The notes beneath the pieces are model-generated. The model saw only the letters and a program-made list of their open reading frames with translations. It was not told the DNA's origin and searched no databases. From G963663365 sp963663365 (GTDB taxonomy: Bacteria > Hinthialibacterota > Hinthialibacteria > Hinthialibacterales > G963663365), in NCBI GenBank assembly GCA_963663365.2, contig CAXXIH010000008.1:496001-560000 (forward strand): a DNA stretch of 64,000 bases. The letters are read 5' to 3'. A program made the position numbers and the translations under genes. Shown here one piece after another: positions 50,047-59,996 of this stretch; position 1 is the stretch's first letter; every line of letters begins with the position of its first letter.

Positions 50047-52359
50047 TTATAATAACCGCCGAAATCCCTCATGTGCTACTGATCCCCTTAAATTGTGCGT
50101 TGGATTGCCGGAATTTAATGCCTCGGCCAAGACTGAAAACACTCCATGAACAGCATCGGCAAACCTGTAAACAACATCAGATGTATGCGCCAATGTTGGA
50201 TAGACTGCACATCCAGCCAGAAATCCACGTTTCAACATTTCTTGTGCATAAAGCGTACGCAATACATTTTTATGTAGACCTGTAAAGCGGAAATGAGCAA
50301 GGCAAGCATGGCCATCCTCGACAATAACGGGCAATTGATGATTTTCAGCGCATTCTTGCCAAACCTGACGTACACATTCGCCAATTTCCTGAATATGGAG
50401 GGGAATATCAACCTTTTGCATTTTGTTTAATGTGGTAAGCGCGGCTACCGGCCCGACACTTTCCGTCCAATATGTGCTACTGATAAATGACTTATGCGCT
50501 CCATACATGGCATCTTGTGTGCCAACGATGGCTGCCATGGGATGTCCGTTTCCTAAGGCCTTGGCAAATACAGCCAAATCGGGCTCAATCCCCAATCGTA
50601 AATGCGCCCCCCCATAGCAGAGCCGCCACCCGATTGTAATTTCATCGAAAATAAGCAGGCATCCATATCGCCGGCTTTCTTCCCGAATCCATTCAAGAAA
50701 ACCGGGATCGGGATTTTTATACCGGCATGGCTCCATAATGACCGCGGCAAGATGGTCACCATGTCTCTTAAAAATGTCTTGAATTTCATCAAGCCGATTG
50801 TATGTGAATGTGTATGCAGTACCCCTTAATCCATCTGGTACGCCAGCGGGATCTAATCCAGGCAATAGATGGCCCGATAATGCGTTCTCATCGCCAAGAT
50901 TTGCAGCCAAATACCAATCGTGCCAGCCATGATAGCCGCATACCGCAACGAGATTCCTCCCTGTAGTGGCTCGGGCAATCCGAACCGCAATAGCGGCCGC
51001 TTCCCCCCCCGTACGCGCAAAGCGGACTTGTTCCGCCCATCGATGTATCGCACATAAACGGTCGGCAAGTTCCACCTCTTCGGGTGGATTGAGAGAGCAC
51101 ATGCTGCCAAAACGAATGCGACGTTGAACTTCACGAGTAACATCGGGATCGCGAAATCCTAAAAGACACGCACCAATTCCATTGGTTGACATGTCATAAT
51201 AATGACGGCCAGCCAAATCCCATGTTTCACACCCGCGTGCCTCGCGGAAATATGCGGGCCAGACGCCCGGGGCCATCATTTCGGGGCGTTTGCTTAGTAG
51301 CTGAACGCCTCCGGGAATACGACGCTTGGCCTTCTCATAAAGGGATTGAGTTTGATCCTTCGGTTCACAGTCCAATCCTAGAAGATGCTGAGCGTTCCGA
51401 AAAAATATTTCGGAAATATCATCCCGATTAAGCCCCACAATATCAGTGGCTTCACGCAAAGCGAGTAACGCTTCAAGGCCAACCAAAGTGCTGGAATCAG
51501 TTCCGATATGATTGCAATCAGAACCCGATTGCGGCCCCACCCATACAAAAGAATCTCCCAGTGAAACACAACGTCCGCGCTGTTCGCATATGGGGAAATC
51601 ACTGCCCCAAAGCAATCGTTTGGGGCCGAATTCATCAAGGATGGCTACGAGGGCCCCGGTCTCGCATATTGCTGATGTATCGAACCAGATATTTTCCAAA
51701 CCGCGTAAATGGGAAACACTTTTAATAGTATGAGGCGGATGAAATCCACGCGCAGCATGGGCCAAAATCACGCGGACTTCAGAATATTCGGAACAGCGCT
51801 CCTGCAGAACACACAAATTCTCCGGATCGGTAAGTGCGCGGTCCCGCACAAGATGAAGCATCAAAATTAATTTTCGTTCAGAAGCCAATTTCCATATCCA
51901 TTCGGGGGCAAAATCGTCAATACTTGCCTGAAAAGAAGGCTCGGCCGCAAAACAATGATAGGGTTTGAATCCGGCAATTTTCTGATTTTTAAGTTTTTCG
52001 GTTATTAAATCCGGATTCATGCTTGGTGTCACAACCAGCAATCCCCGGCTATCCGGCATTTCTAAGAGACAGTTACATAAAAAATCATTTGCCGCTAACA
52101 CATCCATATTCCTCATAGGAAATGGAAAGAAAAGTCCTCCGGATGGTTCAACACCAGAGAACTGCCGGAGCAGCGATTGCCGCCAGACTTCTTGACAGGC
52201 AATATTCGGCCCATAATCCAGCAATGAATTTTGGCCCTGAGGCAAATCCTCACGACGATATAGATGCGCATGAATGTCAAAAATACGGCTGGGAATGAAT
52301 TCCTGTAGTGAATCCGCAATTTTCTGATCCCGGCCGTTGAAAGTCCAATTTTTCGTCAT
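50047..52359 (-). CDS. Amidohydrolase fused to a class III aminotransferase
   Basis: This 770-aa protein has a metal-dependent amidohydrolase (TIM-barrel) N-terminus (about 15-330: 'RIFDIHAHLYRREDLPQGQN' with the metal His pair, 'LILMLHLVRDRALTD', 'VRVILAHAARGFHP', 'RLLWGSDFPICEQ') and a PLP fold-type-I aminotransferase or aminomutase C-terminus (about 345-770: 'RRIPGGVQLLSKRPE', 'VCGYHGWHDWYLAANLG', 'AVIMEPCRYKNPD', 'LLIFDEITIGWR', PLP-Lys in 'VFAKALGNGHPMAAI'). Both active sites look intact. The C-terminal part resembles glutamate-1-semialdehyde aminomutases. I start at the ATG at 52359; the TTG 57 bp upstream is possible. The gene closes a six-gene operon. Joint hydrolysis and amino transfer on one sugar-derived substrate is an inference. 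Confidence 0.85.
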   Translation of the reverse strand: MTKNWTFNGRDQKIADSLQEFIPSRIFDIHAHLYRREDLPQGQNSLLDYGPNIACQEVWRQSLLRQFSGVEPSGGLFFPFPMRNMDVLAANDFLCNCLLEMPDSRGLLVVTPSMNPDLITEKLKNQKIAGFKPYHCFAAEPSFQASIDDFAPEWIWKLASERKLILMLHLVRDRALTDPENLCVLQERCSEYSEVRVILAHAARGFHPPHTIKSVSHLRGLENIWFDTSAICETGALVAILDEFGPKRLLWGSDFPICEQRGRCVSLGDSFVWVGPQSGSDCNHIGTDSSTLVGLEALLALREATDIVGLNRDDISEIFFRNAQHLLGLDCEPKDQTQSLYEKAKRRIPGGVQLLSKRPEMMAPGVWPAYFREARGCETWDLAGRHYYDMSTNGIGACLLGFRDPDVTREVQRRIRFGSMCSLNPPEEVELADRLCAIHRWAEQVRFARTGGEAAAIAVRIARATTGRNLVAVCGYHGWHDWYLAANLGDENALSGHLLPGLDPAGVPDGLRGTAYTFTYNRLDEIQDIFKRHGDHLAAVIMEPCRYKNPDPGFLEWIREESRRYGCLLIFDEITIGWRLCYGGAHLRLGIEPDLAVFAKALGNGHPMAAIVGTQDAMYGAHKSFISSTYWTESVGPVAALTTLNKMQKVDIPLHIQEIGECVRQVWQECAENHQLPVIVEDGHACLAHFRFTGLHKNVLRTLYAQEMLKRGFLAGCAVYPTLAHTSDVVYRFADAVHGVFSVLAEALNSGNPTHNLRGSVAHEGFRRLL

Positions 52360-52416
52360 TTGAATGTATCGCCTTGGCAGCGTCCTTTGCACACTCCGGT
52401 ACTTATAGTGCCTCAA

Positions 52417-54954
52417 TTACGGCTCAAGAAAAGGCTGTATTTCGATAAAATTAATGGCGGTATTTTGCCCTATCGCCCCACCTGGATTATCGCCTCCCGC
52501 CCAATCGGAAATTGTGATTTCACTAGATCGGCGTTTGGGCCGAAATACGAACCGATGATAATTCATCCATGCCGGATGGCTTCGGTTATAAGGTCCGAGT
52601 TCATGGGAATAACAGCTGGGATATGCAAATTGAAAACAATATGGCTCGATAATTTCCGTATCTTTAAGAGCCACATTCAACATAATGGGATTATTATCAG
52701 CAAGGTTATTAAGATCCGCCGATATAAACTTCACAGAATACAGACGTCCGGGCTGCAACTTGCGGATTTTTTGGCGCAGCTGGTTCGGTTTTGAAGCATC
52801 ACGTACCAGCACAACAAAGTTATCTCCAACCGGCGTATCCGGATAACGCCCCTGCAGCCAACTGAAACCTTCCATGGAATCCGTCCGAACACTATCAGGC
52901 AAAGCGGATTCGACCTCCCAATCGCTGGTTCCATCCGCAAAATCCGGATTTTTTAGGTGAGGTAAAATATACGGATCACGGCTCAGTAATTCAGTATTTC
53001 CCTCAATGCAATAGTGACGAAACAGGCGATGCGCCCAGCGAATATCCTCCTCATCAGCATAGCTGGATAGGTATTCCATCATTCCATATAACCGCCAGAA
53101 TGTCGGATCGGTTGCCAAAAATTGAAATTGCATATCCATATAGACTTTATAATCCACATGAGGATAGATATTTAACGTTTCAGGAGGGGCAGAAAGATAT
53201 CCCAAACACATAATTAGGTTTCGTTCCCAGCCGGGGATTTGCCGCTGTGATTGGCTCACAGCTGTCTGGAGATGATCCAATAAAAACTTGTGCGCTTCTT
53301 TTTCAGTAGGCTTCTCGGGCATATATCGTTCAAGTGCGAAAAATTCACCTTGTTTCATAAGCGCTTGGCCAAAAGGAATAGCCGTCGATCCGGGTTGTTG
53401 GAAAATAGCCGTGCAATAAGCATAAAAATGCTTGCCATTGAAATTCTCATGCGCACGGACCTTCTCGTATCCCCCCAACCAGGAGGCATAATGTTCCCGG
53501 CTCGCATTGAGGAATTCATCAACAATAATCCCATGGAAATTGGGATTGGTTACACCGGGATTGGCCACCCAAGTTTGATAGACATCTTCAATACCGGCGG
53601 CTTCGTCATGGCCCAATCCCGGCAAAGTGCCATGCACAAGCCACTTACGGCTTTCAGCCGCCCATTGCTGTGCTTCGGCCTCATTTACGGAGCCTGAGGT
53701 TACCAGTGTATTGACGTTTGATAGAACGTATTTAGTAAGGTAATCCCAATCGTATACGCCATACGGTTTCAGATGCGGCCCCGAAGGATGTTGGCTATAC
53801 ACCATTTCAGGAACCGTTCGTATGGATAAATCCGCGCCAGGGCAATTGGATGCATGTAGACGGTGAATCCCTTCCGGCAGGAATTGCATGGCCTCGGCGG
53901 CGCCGGACTGAGGATTTTTGCGAAGGACCAGAGGATCACTGTGACGGTCAATAACCAGCCGGGCATCCATATTATCATTCGCTGACTCTGCAACTGAGAA
54001 AAAGACCCAACCATCGCGAGGATTCAGGAATTCGGTACGCAATTCCCCTTTGCCCGGCACATGGCATTCCAATATTTCAGTTACAAAGTTGTTTCGTATT
54101 TTAAGATCGTTATAAGGAGCAGGCCATTTCGGTTCAGACGGCCAAATAATAGTCTCTCGAATCTTAATCAGTTTGTTTCCTGAGGCATCCCGAAATGTTC
54201 CAACTACATGCACTTCATCGCCGGCCTTGCTATTACGAATTTTGAACGATGCCTCAGTTTCATGTTTTCCGGACTCAAAACGAATCGAATGCTTATCGTT
54301 TAAATCCGTCTTACCCGCCACTCCAATCTCAAGATCGAGTTTTCCCGGCTTAAGTTCGCTACCCAAAGCGGTTGTATCGGCTATCACCAGGAGTTTTTTA
54401 TTTTGGGCGTGGGGATAGCACTTTAACACCACTACCATATCGAGTTGGCCAGGATCGGTCGTCAAGATACAAGGAAGATTCCAAAGGCCTCCGCTATTGC
54501 CCCAATCGAGCACGCGGATTGCCAACAGATTTTTTTCTCCGGGTTTCATGCGCCCGCCCAATATGGCAGCGGTGGCCAGCTCCGCCGTACAGACATTGCC
54601 TTCATCGCCAAATGAATTGACGCGAGTTCCGTTGCAATAAAGAACGTAGGAATCGTTAATACCCGCAGAGATAAACCAAATATCCTTCCCATCCCATTCG
54701 GCAGGAACATCTACCCATTTACGGTACCAGGCAAATCCATCCACATCCGGAAATCCCTGCGCTTCCCAACGTTTGCCCGCATCAATGCTAGACCACGCGC
54801 TGTCATCGTAATCCAACGCGTACCAGGCTTCCGGACTTCCCTTGTCATCAGGGTCCGGTTTAAAAAGCCAATCTGTTTGCAGGCTAATCGTTGACTCAGC
54901 GGCAAAGCCGGAGATTGCCATAAACACGAAAACAACACTCCAAAGGAACGGCAT
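52417..54954 (-). CDS. Secreted glycosidase-like protein (GH2-type jelly roll)
   Basis: This 845-aa protein has a signal peptide ('SVVFVFMAISGFAAEST'), a beta-galactosidase-type jelly-roll domain (about 20-165: 'WYALDYDDSAWSSIDAGKRW', 'WDGKDIWFISAGINDSYVLY', 'LAIRVLDWGNSGGLWNLPC'), beta-sandwich domains, then a large middle (about 400-680) with 'FHGIIVDEFLNASREHYASW' that could be a TIM-barrel-like catalytic region, and a carbohydrate-binding-like C-terminus ('NPDFADGTSDWEVESA'). The catalytic acids of known GH families were not identified. GGAGGAATTACG precedes the chosen ATG. It lies inside an operon of transport and dehydrogenase genes, so an extracytoplasmic polysaccharide substrate is likely. 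Confidence 0.75.
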   Translation of the reverse strand: MPFLWSVVFVFMAISGFAAESTISLQTDWLFKPDPDDKGSPEAWYALDYDDSAWSSIDAGKRWEAQGFPDVDGFAWYRKWVDVPAEWDGKDIWFISAGINDSYVLYCNGTRVNSFGDEGNVCTAELATAAILGGRMKPGEKNLLAIRVLDWGNSGGLWNLPCILTTDPGQLDMVVVLKCYPHAQNKKLLVIADTTALGSELKPGKLDLEIGVAGKTDLNDKHSIRFESGKHETEASFKIRNSKAGDEVHVVGTFRDASGNKLIKIRETIIWPSEPKWPAPYNDLKIRNNFVTEILECHVPGKGELRTEFLNPRDGWVFFSVAESANDNMDARLVIDRHSDPLVLRKNPQSGAAEAMQFLPEGIHRLHASNCPGADLSIRTVPEMVYSQHPSGPHLKPYGVYDWDYLTKYVLSNVNTLVTSGSVNEAEAQQWAAESRKWLVHGTLPGLGHDEAAGIEDVYQTWVANPGVTNPNFHGIIVDEFLNASREHYASWLGGYEKVRAHENFNGKHFYAYCTAIFQQPGSTAIPFGQALMKQGEFFALERYMPEKPTEKEAHKFLLDHLQTAVSQSQRQIPGWERNLIMCLGYLSAPPETLNIYPHVDYKVYMDMQFQFLATDPTFWRLYGMMEYLSSYADEEDIRWAHRLFRHYCIEGNTELLSRDPYILPHLKNPDFADGTSDWEVESALPDSVRTDSMEGFSWLQGRYPDTPVGDNFVVLVRDASKPNQLRQKIRKLQPGRLYSVKFISADLNNLADNNPIMLNVALKDTEIIEPYCFQFAYPSCYSHELGPYNRSHPAWMNYHRFVFRPKRRSSEITISDWAGGDNPGGAIGQNTAINFIEIQPFLEP

Positions 54955-55095
54955 CGTAATTCCTCCACTTGAGCTGATTGGCCTATGGTCCGGCAAGAAT
55001 CAATCCCTTTCAATGGGATCGAAAGGGGTAAAACGATGAAAATGCAGGTTTTGTGAGTGAAATTTTAGATCGGCGTTCAATCACCACGGGTTTTC

Positions 55096-56007
55096 TTATG
55101 CTTGTGATAATCTGCGAAGAATTTCAAGAATAGCGCTGTTATCGAGTTGCCCCAGCCCCATATCCACACCCGAGGTGAGCAGTTCGCGATGTAGTTTTGA
55201 AGCCGGAAGCGCCGCTCCCGCACGTTTCGCCAAAGCAAGGATCAATTCAACATCTTTCAGATGTTGCGCCAACCGTGCCTGGGGCTCAAAGTCGCCCCTC
55301 AGCATTTTAGCCCCTTTTGTATCCATGACTTTGGAATAGGCCGCGCCTGATTTTAAGACTTCCAAAATACGGTTCCCATCTAATGCCAGCGCTTCGGCCA
55401 ATAGTAATCCCTCTGCTAAAACCAAACGGTTCAATCCCAGAACCAAATTGACCACAAGTTTGGCTTCGCTTCCCTTCCCCGCCGGCCCCATGTGGAAGAC
55501 ATCCCGCGCGAAGGTTTTGAATAAATCCTTGAACGAGACAAAGTCTTCTTCAGAACCTCCAGCGACAACAACAGCGTCGCCATCTGCAATTTGTTTAGAG
55601 GAACCGATTAGGCAGGCATCGACATAACAAGAACCGGCATTTGTGATTTTTCCGGCGATTTCAACAGTGGCAGCCGGGTCGCCGGTTGTTGTATCAAGAA
55701 TTTTAAGCGAAGCACCCGGTCTGCTAGATTCGCCTTGCAGCAATCCACCATCTCCACAAACAACTTGGCGTACTACCTTTGAATCCGGTAGAGACAATAC
55801 AACCCGGCTGCATTTGTTGGCCACGGCGGCGGGAGATGGCTGAACATAAACACCGCACTCGGAGGCCTCCCGGCAACGTTCGGGGCTGGTATCACATCCG
55901 AAAATTGTAAAGCCGCCATTTTGGAAACGGCCAATCAGGGCACTGCCAACGAGCCCCATACCAATCAAGCCTATCTCTTTTTCAACGATTCCCGTGTTAT
56001 CAGCCAT
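55096..56007 (-). CDS. 3-hydroxyisobutyrate dehydrogenase-like oxidoreductase
   Basis: This 303-aa protein has an N-terminal NAD(P)-binding fold ('EIGLIGMGLVGSALIGRFQN', residues 11-30) and the all-helical C-terminal domain of beta-hydroxyacid dehydrogenases. The substrate-site Ser/Gly region ('GSCYVDACLIGSSKQIADGD') and the catalytic Lys in 'GPAGKGSEAKLVVNLVLG' (about residue 185) are present. Relatives act on 3-hydroxyisobutyrate, tartronate semialdehyde or similar acids. It lies 21 bp after the SSS transporter gene, so a short sugar-acid substrate is likely. Confidence 0.88.
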   Translation of the reverse strand: MADNTGIVEKEIGLIGMGLVGSALIGRFQNGGFTIFGCDTSPERCREASECGVYVQPSPAAVANKCSRVVLSLPDSKVVRQVVCGDGGLLQGESSRPGASLKILDTTTGDPAATVEIAGKITNAGSCYVDACLIGSSKQIADGDAVVVAGGSEEDFVSFKDLFKTFARDVFHMGPAGKGSEAKLVVNLVLGLNRLVLAEGLLLAEALALDGNRILEVLKSGAAYSKVMDTKGAKMLRGDFEPQARLAQHLKDVELILALAKRAGAALPASKLHRELLTSGVDMGLGQLDNSAILEILRRLSQA

Positions 56008-56028
56008 CGGTTGTGATATCCCCTTGGT

Positions 56029-57690
56029 TTATAAACGGAGCAGTTGCTGTGTTCCAAAGATTAGGGCAAATACGATAATCCAAGCAACGACAAATCCAAT
56101 CCAAGATTCACGATTAGGTTTCAGGATGAGTAAACCGCCAAAATCCAGAAGCCTTTCACTTTTAGGGATGGCTTCGTCGAGAGGCATATCGAGTTTTTCT
56201 TCCTGCCCAATCGGAGTGTGAATCTTCACGAAGAACCGATCTACCGCCACTGTATCGACAGTGCGCGTCAAAATACTGGCAAGCCATCCCGCAAAGATGC
56301 CTGCGGGGAGAAAAACTACTGTCTGATAGGCAATGCCCGGGGCAGTGCCATAGATTGAAGTCGGAAAGAAGTGATATTTAGCCAGATACAAGGTGACAAT
56401 TGACACAAAGAAGCTGGTAAACACGCCTGCGGTATTCATACGCCGCCATAAAATCCCGAGCCAGAAGGATAAGCCAATAGAGGCAGTAAGCTGGAAGAAT
56501 GTGAAAACACCTTCTAAGACCGTCGGAAAGACGCTCGAGAAATAAAGCGCAGAAACAACGATGATAAAACCAGTCACCCGTGCGAAGTTGACATAATGCC
56601 CTTCTTCCAATCCGGGCCGAAGATGACTTCGATAGATATTTTCCGTAATCAATGCGGAGGTCGCGACCATTAAAGCATCACAGGTCGACATCGCCGCCGC
56701 CATAATGCTGGCGAGCATAACACCCCGCAATCCTATTGGCAGCAGATCCGCCACCGCGTAGCCAAAAGCATTTTCGGACTGCCCCGATTGCATCAACTCG
56801 GGGTACATAACCGCGGCAAAAATCCCGATAAGCGCCCAGCCAAATGTGCAAATCCGCTTAAGGAAATTACCATAGGTCATACCAACCCGGCCTTCCCATT
56901 CGGTTTTGCCCGCCGAGGTGGCCGCCATTACTTGCGATTGTGCGACAACTCCGACCATGGAGTTGAACGATAAGAAAGCAATTACAAAAACAGTGATACT
57001 GTCTGTAGATACAAGATTCAAAGTATCCGGAGAAAGAGTCTCCCGAATACCATCCAGTCCTCCAACGGACCAAAGCCCGAAAGGGACCATTAAAAACGAA
57101 AGAAAGATAATAAAGATGCCTTGAATTAAATCTGTAACGACCGCCGCGACCAAACCGCCCGCCGTTCCATAAATAAGAAAAGAGGCCGTCATAAGCCACA
57201 CGGCGGCCTGTTGAGAGATTGCGCCGCCGGTCATGGAATAGATGACAAGGCCGGTCCCCTGCAGCATTACACCGATATTGATTGTCATAGAGACGGCGCT
57301 TACAAATACAAACAGCAACGATGCGGCGCTGCCATACCGTTCCCGGAATACATCGGCGGTGGTTAAGCACCGGCTACGGCGGAACACGGGTGCAAGCAGC
57401 CAATAAAAGGGCGTGGTGAACATCCATTGCCATTGCACCCAAATACCCGGCATGCCATTCCGGTAACAGGCCCCACTCACGGCTACGGCTTGGTCGGTAT
57501 GCGTGCCTGCACCAAACGAATGGAAAATCATTAAGAGTTTTCCAAACCGCCGCCCGGCCATAAAGAAATCCTCACGTGACCGAATCGTCGTCTTAGTGGC
57601 AACACCAATAATGGTAATGACCAACAGGTAGGCTGACAGAGCCAACCAATCCCATAAATGTAAACCAAGTATATGAGACGTTTCATTCAT
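56029..57690 (-). CDS. Sodium:solute symporter family (SSS) transporter
   Basis: This 553-aa protein has 13 or so transmembrane segments from 'WLALSAYLLVITIIGVATKT' to 'IGFVVAWIIVFALIFGTQQL'. The sodium-binding first helix and 'GRRFGKLLMIFHSFGAGTHT' loop are typical of the SSS family, which imports sugars, sialic acid, inositol or small acids with Na+. A Ser/Thr-rich 'SMTINIGVMLQGTGLVIYSM' helix fits the family core. It is between the DUF6807 and dehydrogenase genes of the same operon, so its substrate is probably the product of the surface glycosidase. Confidence 0.92.
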   Translation of the reverse strand: MNETSHILGLHLWDWLALSAYLLVITIIGVATKTTIRSREDFFMAGRRFGKLLMIFHSFGAGTHTDQAVAVSGACYRNGMPGIWVQWQWMFTTPFYWLLAPVFRRSRCLTTADVFRERYGSAASLLFVFVSAVSMTINIGVMLQGTGLVIYSMTGGAISQQAAVWLMTASFLIYGTAGGLVAAVVTDLIQGIFIIFLSFLMVPFGLWSVGGLDGIRETLSPDTLNLVSTDSITVFVIAFLSFNSMVGVVAQSQVMAATSAGKTEWEGRVGMTYGNFLKRICTFGWALIGIFAAVMYPELMQSGQSENAFGYAVADLLPIGLRGVMLASIMAAAMSTCDALMVATSALITENIYRSHLRPGLEEGHYVNFARVTGFIIVVSALYFSSVFPTVLEGVFTFFQLTASIGLSFWLGILWRRMNTAGVFTSFFVSIVTLYLAKYHFFPTSIYGTAPGIAYQTVVFLPAGIFAGWLASILTRTVDTVAVDRFFVKIHTPIGQEEKLDMPLDEAIPKSERLLDFGGLLILKPNRESWIGFVVAWIIVFALIFGTQQLLRL

Positions 57691-57705
57691 GGAGCAACGC
57701 TTATT

Positions 57706-58671
57706 CTACTGTTTGATAAGTTCAAGAAACTTAGCGTAAATCTGTGGTACATTACCATCGGGATCACCGGCATGGCCATGCACAAAAACACCAAATACCA
57801 ACCGCAATTCCTTACCGGCATCGACCGCAATCTTGCTCTTCTCTCCTTTGGTGAAAGCGTTCAAGCCGAACGGATTGGCCACAAGCAGGCCATAATCGCG
57901 TGCATGGAACCATGAGGCCCGAAAATTATCAGGCGAAGTTAATAGGGTTACTCCTACGTTCTTACCATCGATCGCACCCCGATAATCGCACCAGGCAGCC
58001 TGCTGTCCCCACACCTGCTCTTCGTTGCGTTTTCCGAGGTCATTGACTATCTCGCCCCCTTTTACGACAGAGATCGGTGTCGCCACACGAACCCCCAATC
58101 CCATTTCTTCTTGATCGCCAAAATAGAAATCATCGAAATCGGAGAAAAAACGCGAATCCCAGATCAAAAGATAACCTTCCGGCAAAACATGGAGGGTATA
58201 ACGGCAAGTCTCTTCACATACGATTTCAGAGCCATCTTCTGACAGATAACGGTTGCGTACGGCAAAAGATGCCTGATCTGCTTTGACTTGAGGATTTTCG
58301 ACAAATTCGACAGGTTCAGTACGTGCGCGGTTACGCCAATAGTCCGAGCCGCTGATGTCGCCAAAGGTCAACCACAGCCCGGGATGGTAAGTAGCATGAT
58401 CCGTCCGGTCCACACCTTCAACAGGGGGATGGTTACGCGTGATTTGGATACCGTCAGGCGTATACACATCACAAAAATAGGGCCGTGTAATTTCGGCATC
58501 GTGATAAACATAAGTTGCGAATGGCTTTCCATGAACGTCTATTTGCAGATGCGCCTTTATTTCCTCATGGGTCATCTCTATAGGGCCATCGTACGCAAAG
58601 CACAGCGGAGAGATCATCAGTGCAATCCATGCCGCGCAGGCAAACACTTGTTTTTGTACGTTTTTTTTCAT
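57706..58671 (-). CDS. DUF6807 (PmoA-type) exported protein
   Basis: This protein of about 321 aa has a signal peptide ('VFACAAWIALMISPLCFAYD') and the DUF6807 domain ('HGKPFATYVYHDAEITRPYF', 'GVDRTDHATYHPGLWLTFGD', 'ETCRYTLHVLPEGYLLIWDS', 'NFRASWFHARDYGLLVANPF'). Members occur widely with Gfo/Idh/MocA oxidoreductases and sugar-operon genes in Planctomycetota-like bacteria; their reaction is unproven, with epimerase- or lyase-like folds suggested. The ATG at 58671 is chosen over a start 27 bp upstream because the signal peptide begins there. It lies between the Gfo/Idh/MocA gene and the transporter. Confidence 0.88.
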   Translation of the reverse strand: MKKNVQKQVFACAAWIALMISPLCFAYDGPIEMTHEEIKAHLQIDVHGKPFATYVYHDAEITRPYFCDVYTPDGIQITRNHPPVEGVDRTDHATYHPGLWLTFGDISGSDYWRNRARTEPVEFVENPQVKADQASFAVRNRYLSEDGSEIVCEETCRYTLHVLPEGYLLIWDSRFFSDFDDFYFGDQEEMGLGVRVATPISVVKGGEIVNDLGKRNEEQVWGQQAAWCDYRGAIDGKNVGVTLLTSPDNFRASWFHARDYGLLVANPFGLNAFTKGEKSKIAVDAGKELRLVFGVFVHGHAGDPDGNVPQIYAKFLELIKQ

Positions 58672-58706
58672 CCTTGCCCTCTCACACAAAAAACTCAAAA
58701 TGCCAT

Positions 58707-59996
58707 TTAGCCAATGTTTGGAAGTTCATATCCCGCGCGATATGTGCGTCCAAACAAAGCATTGGCCTCCGCATCATTTTTGATCTCCATACGCTCTAAA
58801 TCCAGATGGAGTTTACGATCAACTCGTGTTCCGATGTTGCCCAGATGGCATAGAGCAGCGGAAACCGCACCTTCCGAAACGGGAGCATTTAGCTTTGAAG
58901 GATCGTTGCTTTTGACACAATCCAGAAAATTGCGCATATGCGCTACAATGTCGCTTCCTCCCCCGATTTTTTGAGGCTCCTCATCGATTAAGGTCACGAA
59001 ACATCCTTTGCGGCCAACCTCCAATTTCCCCTTGTCGCCATAGAACACATTGCCATTGTCATGGCCTTCGAGCTTATAGTCGGTCCACAAGCGCATTTCA
59101 TAAACGAGAAAACAGTCGTCGTATTCGTACGTAACCATCTGCGTATCCGGCGTTTCATGATCGTCATCGTAGAAAAGCTGTCCACCTGAAGCGCTAACGG
59201 CAATCGGCATTCCAACGCCAAGTCCCCATCGAGCGGCATCGATCTGGTGGATGCCGTCGTTGCCGATATCTCCACAGCCATAATCCCAAAACCAATGCCA
59301 GTTGTAATGCCAGCGGTTTTGAGTAAAGGGATGCACCGGCGCGGGTCCTGTCCAGAGATCGTAATTCACCCCTTCCGGCGGGCCGGTCACCTCAGCCCGG
59401 CCAATGGGCTTTCGCAGTTGGTGGTTAATGGCTTTGGCTAGGCGGATTTTTCCGAGTTTGCCTTCACGCATAAATTCAATTGCGCGTTGAATGCCTTCGC
59501 CGCTCCGGCTTTGGGTTCCTTGCTGAACACACTTTCCATATTTTGCGGCGGCGCGCTGCAGCAATATCCCTTCGCGAATATTGTGGCTGCACGGTTTTTC
59601 GACATAGACATGCTTTCCCGCTAAAACCGCTTCTATGGCAATCTTGGAATGCCAATGATCGGGAGTTGTAACGCTGACACTATCGATAGACGAATCGTCC
59701 AGAATCTTCCGGTAATCATCAACCTGCTTGAGATTTGCCTTATCTCCGATTCGCTCCATGGCCTTCGCCCGTTGCGCCGGATCGACATCGCAAATAGCGG
59801 CAATTTCACAATCCGTCTTGAAACCGACGAATCTCTCACAATGATGCCTTCCCTGCCCCCCGGTTCCAATAATGGCATGGCGGATACGTTCGCTCGGAGC
59901 AGCCTGCGTTTGACTGGCAATCATAAACGGCGCAGCAGAAACGACAGCCGCGGTTGCGCTCGATTGAAGAAAACGGCGTCTTGACAGATTCTCCAT
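58707..59996 (-). CDS. Tat-exported Gfo/Idh/MocA oxidoreductase
   Basis: This 429-aa protein starts with a Tat signal peptide (R-R-R-F-L in 'MENLSRRRFLQSSATAAVV') and has the N-terminal NAD(P) fold ('IRHAIIGTGGQGRHHCERFV', 'AICDVDPAQRAKAMERIG') with the family motif 'VEKPCSHN' (catalytic Lys region) and a C-terminal alpha/beta domain. These enzymes oxidise or isomerise sugars or inositols with a bound cofactor, which explains Tat export of the folded protein. AGGAGGAG precedes the chosen ATG. It is the first gene of the catabolic operon and probably works in the periplasm on the released sugar. Confidence 0.92.
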   Translation of the reverse strand: MENLSRRRFLQSSATAAVVSAAPFMIASQTQAAPSERIRHAIIGTGGQGRHHCERFVGFKTDCEIAAICDVDPAQRAKAMERIGDKANLKQVDDYRKILDDSSIDSVSVTTPDHWHSKIAIEAVLAGKHVYVEKPCSHNIREGILLQRAAAKYGKCVQQGTQSRSGEGIQRAIEFMREGKLGKIRLAKAINHQLRKPIGRAEVTGPPEGVNYDLWTGPAPVHPFTQNRWHYNWHWFWDYGCGDIGNDGIHQIDAARWGLGVGMPIAVSASGGQLFYDDDHETPDTQMVTYEYDDCFLVYEMRLWTDYKLEGHDNGNVFYGDKGKLEVGRKGCFVTLIDEEPQKIGGGSDIVAHMRNFLDCVKSNDPSKLNAPVSEGAVSAALCHLGNIGTRVDRKLHLDLERMEIKNDAEANALFGRTYRAGYELPNIG

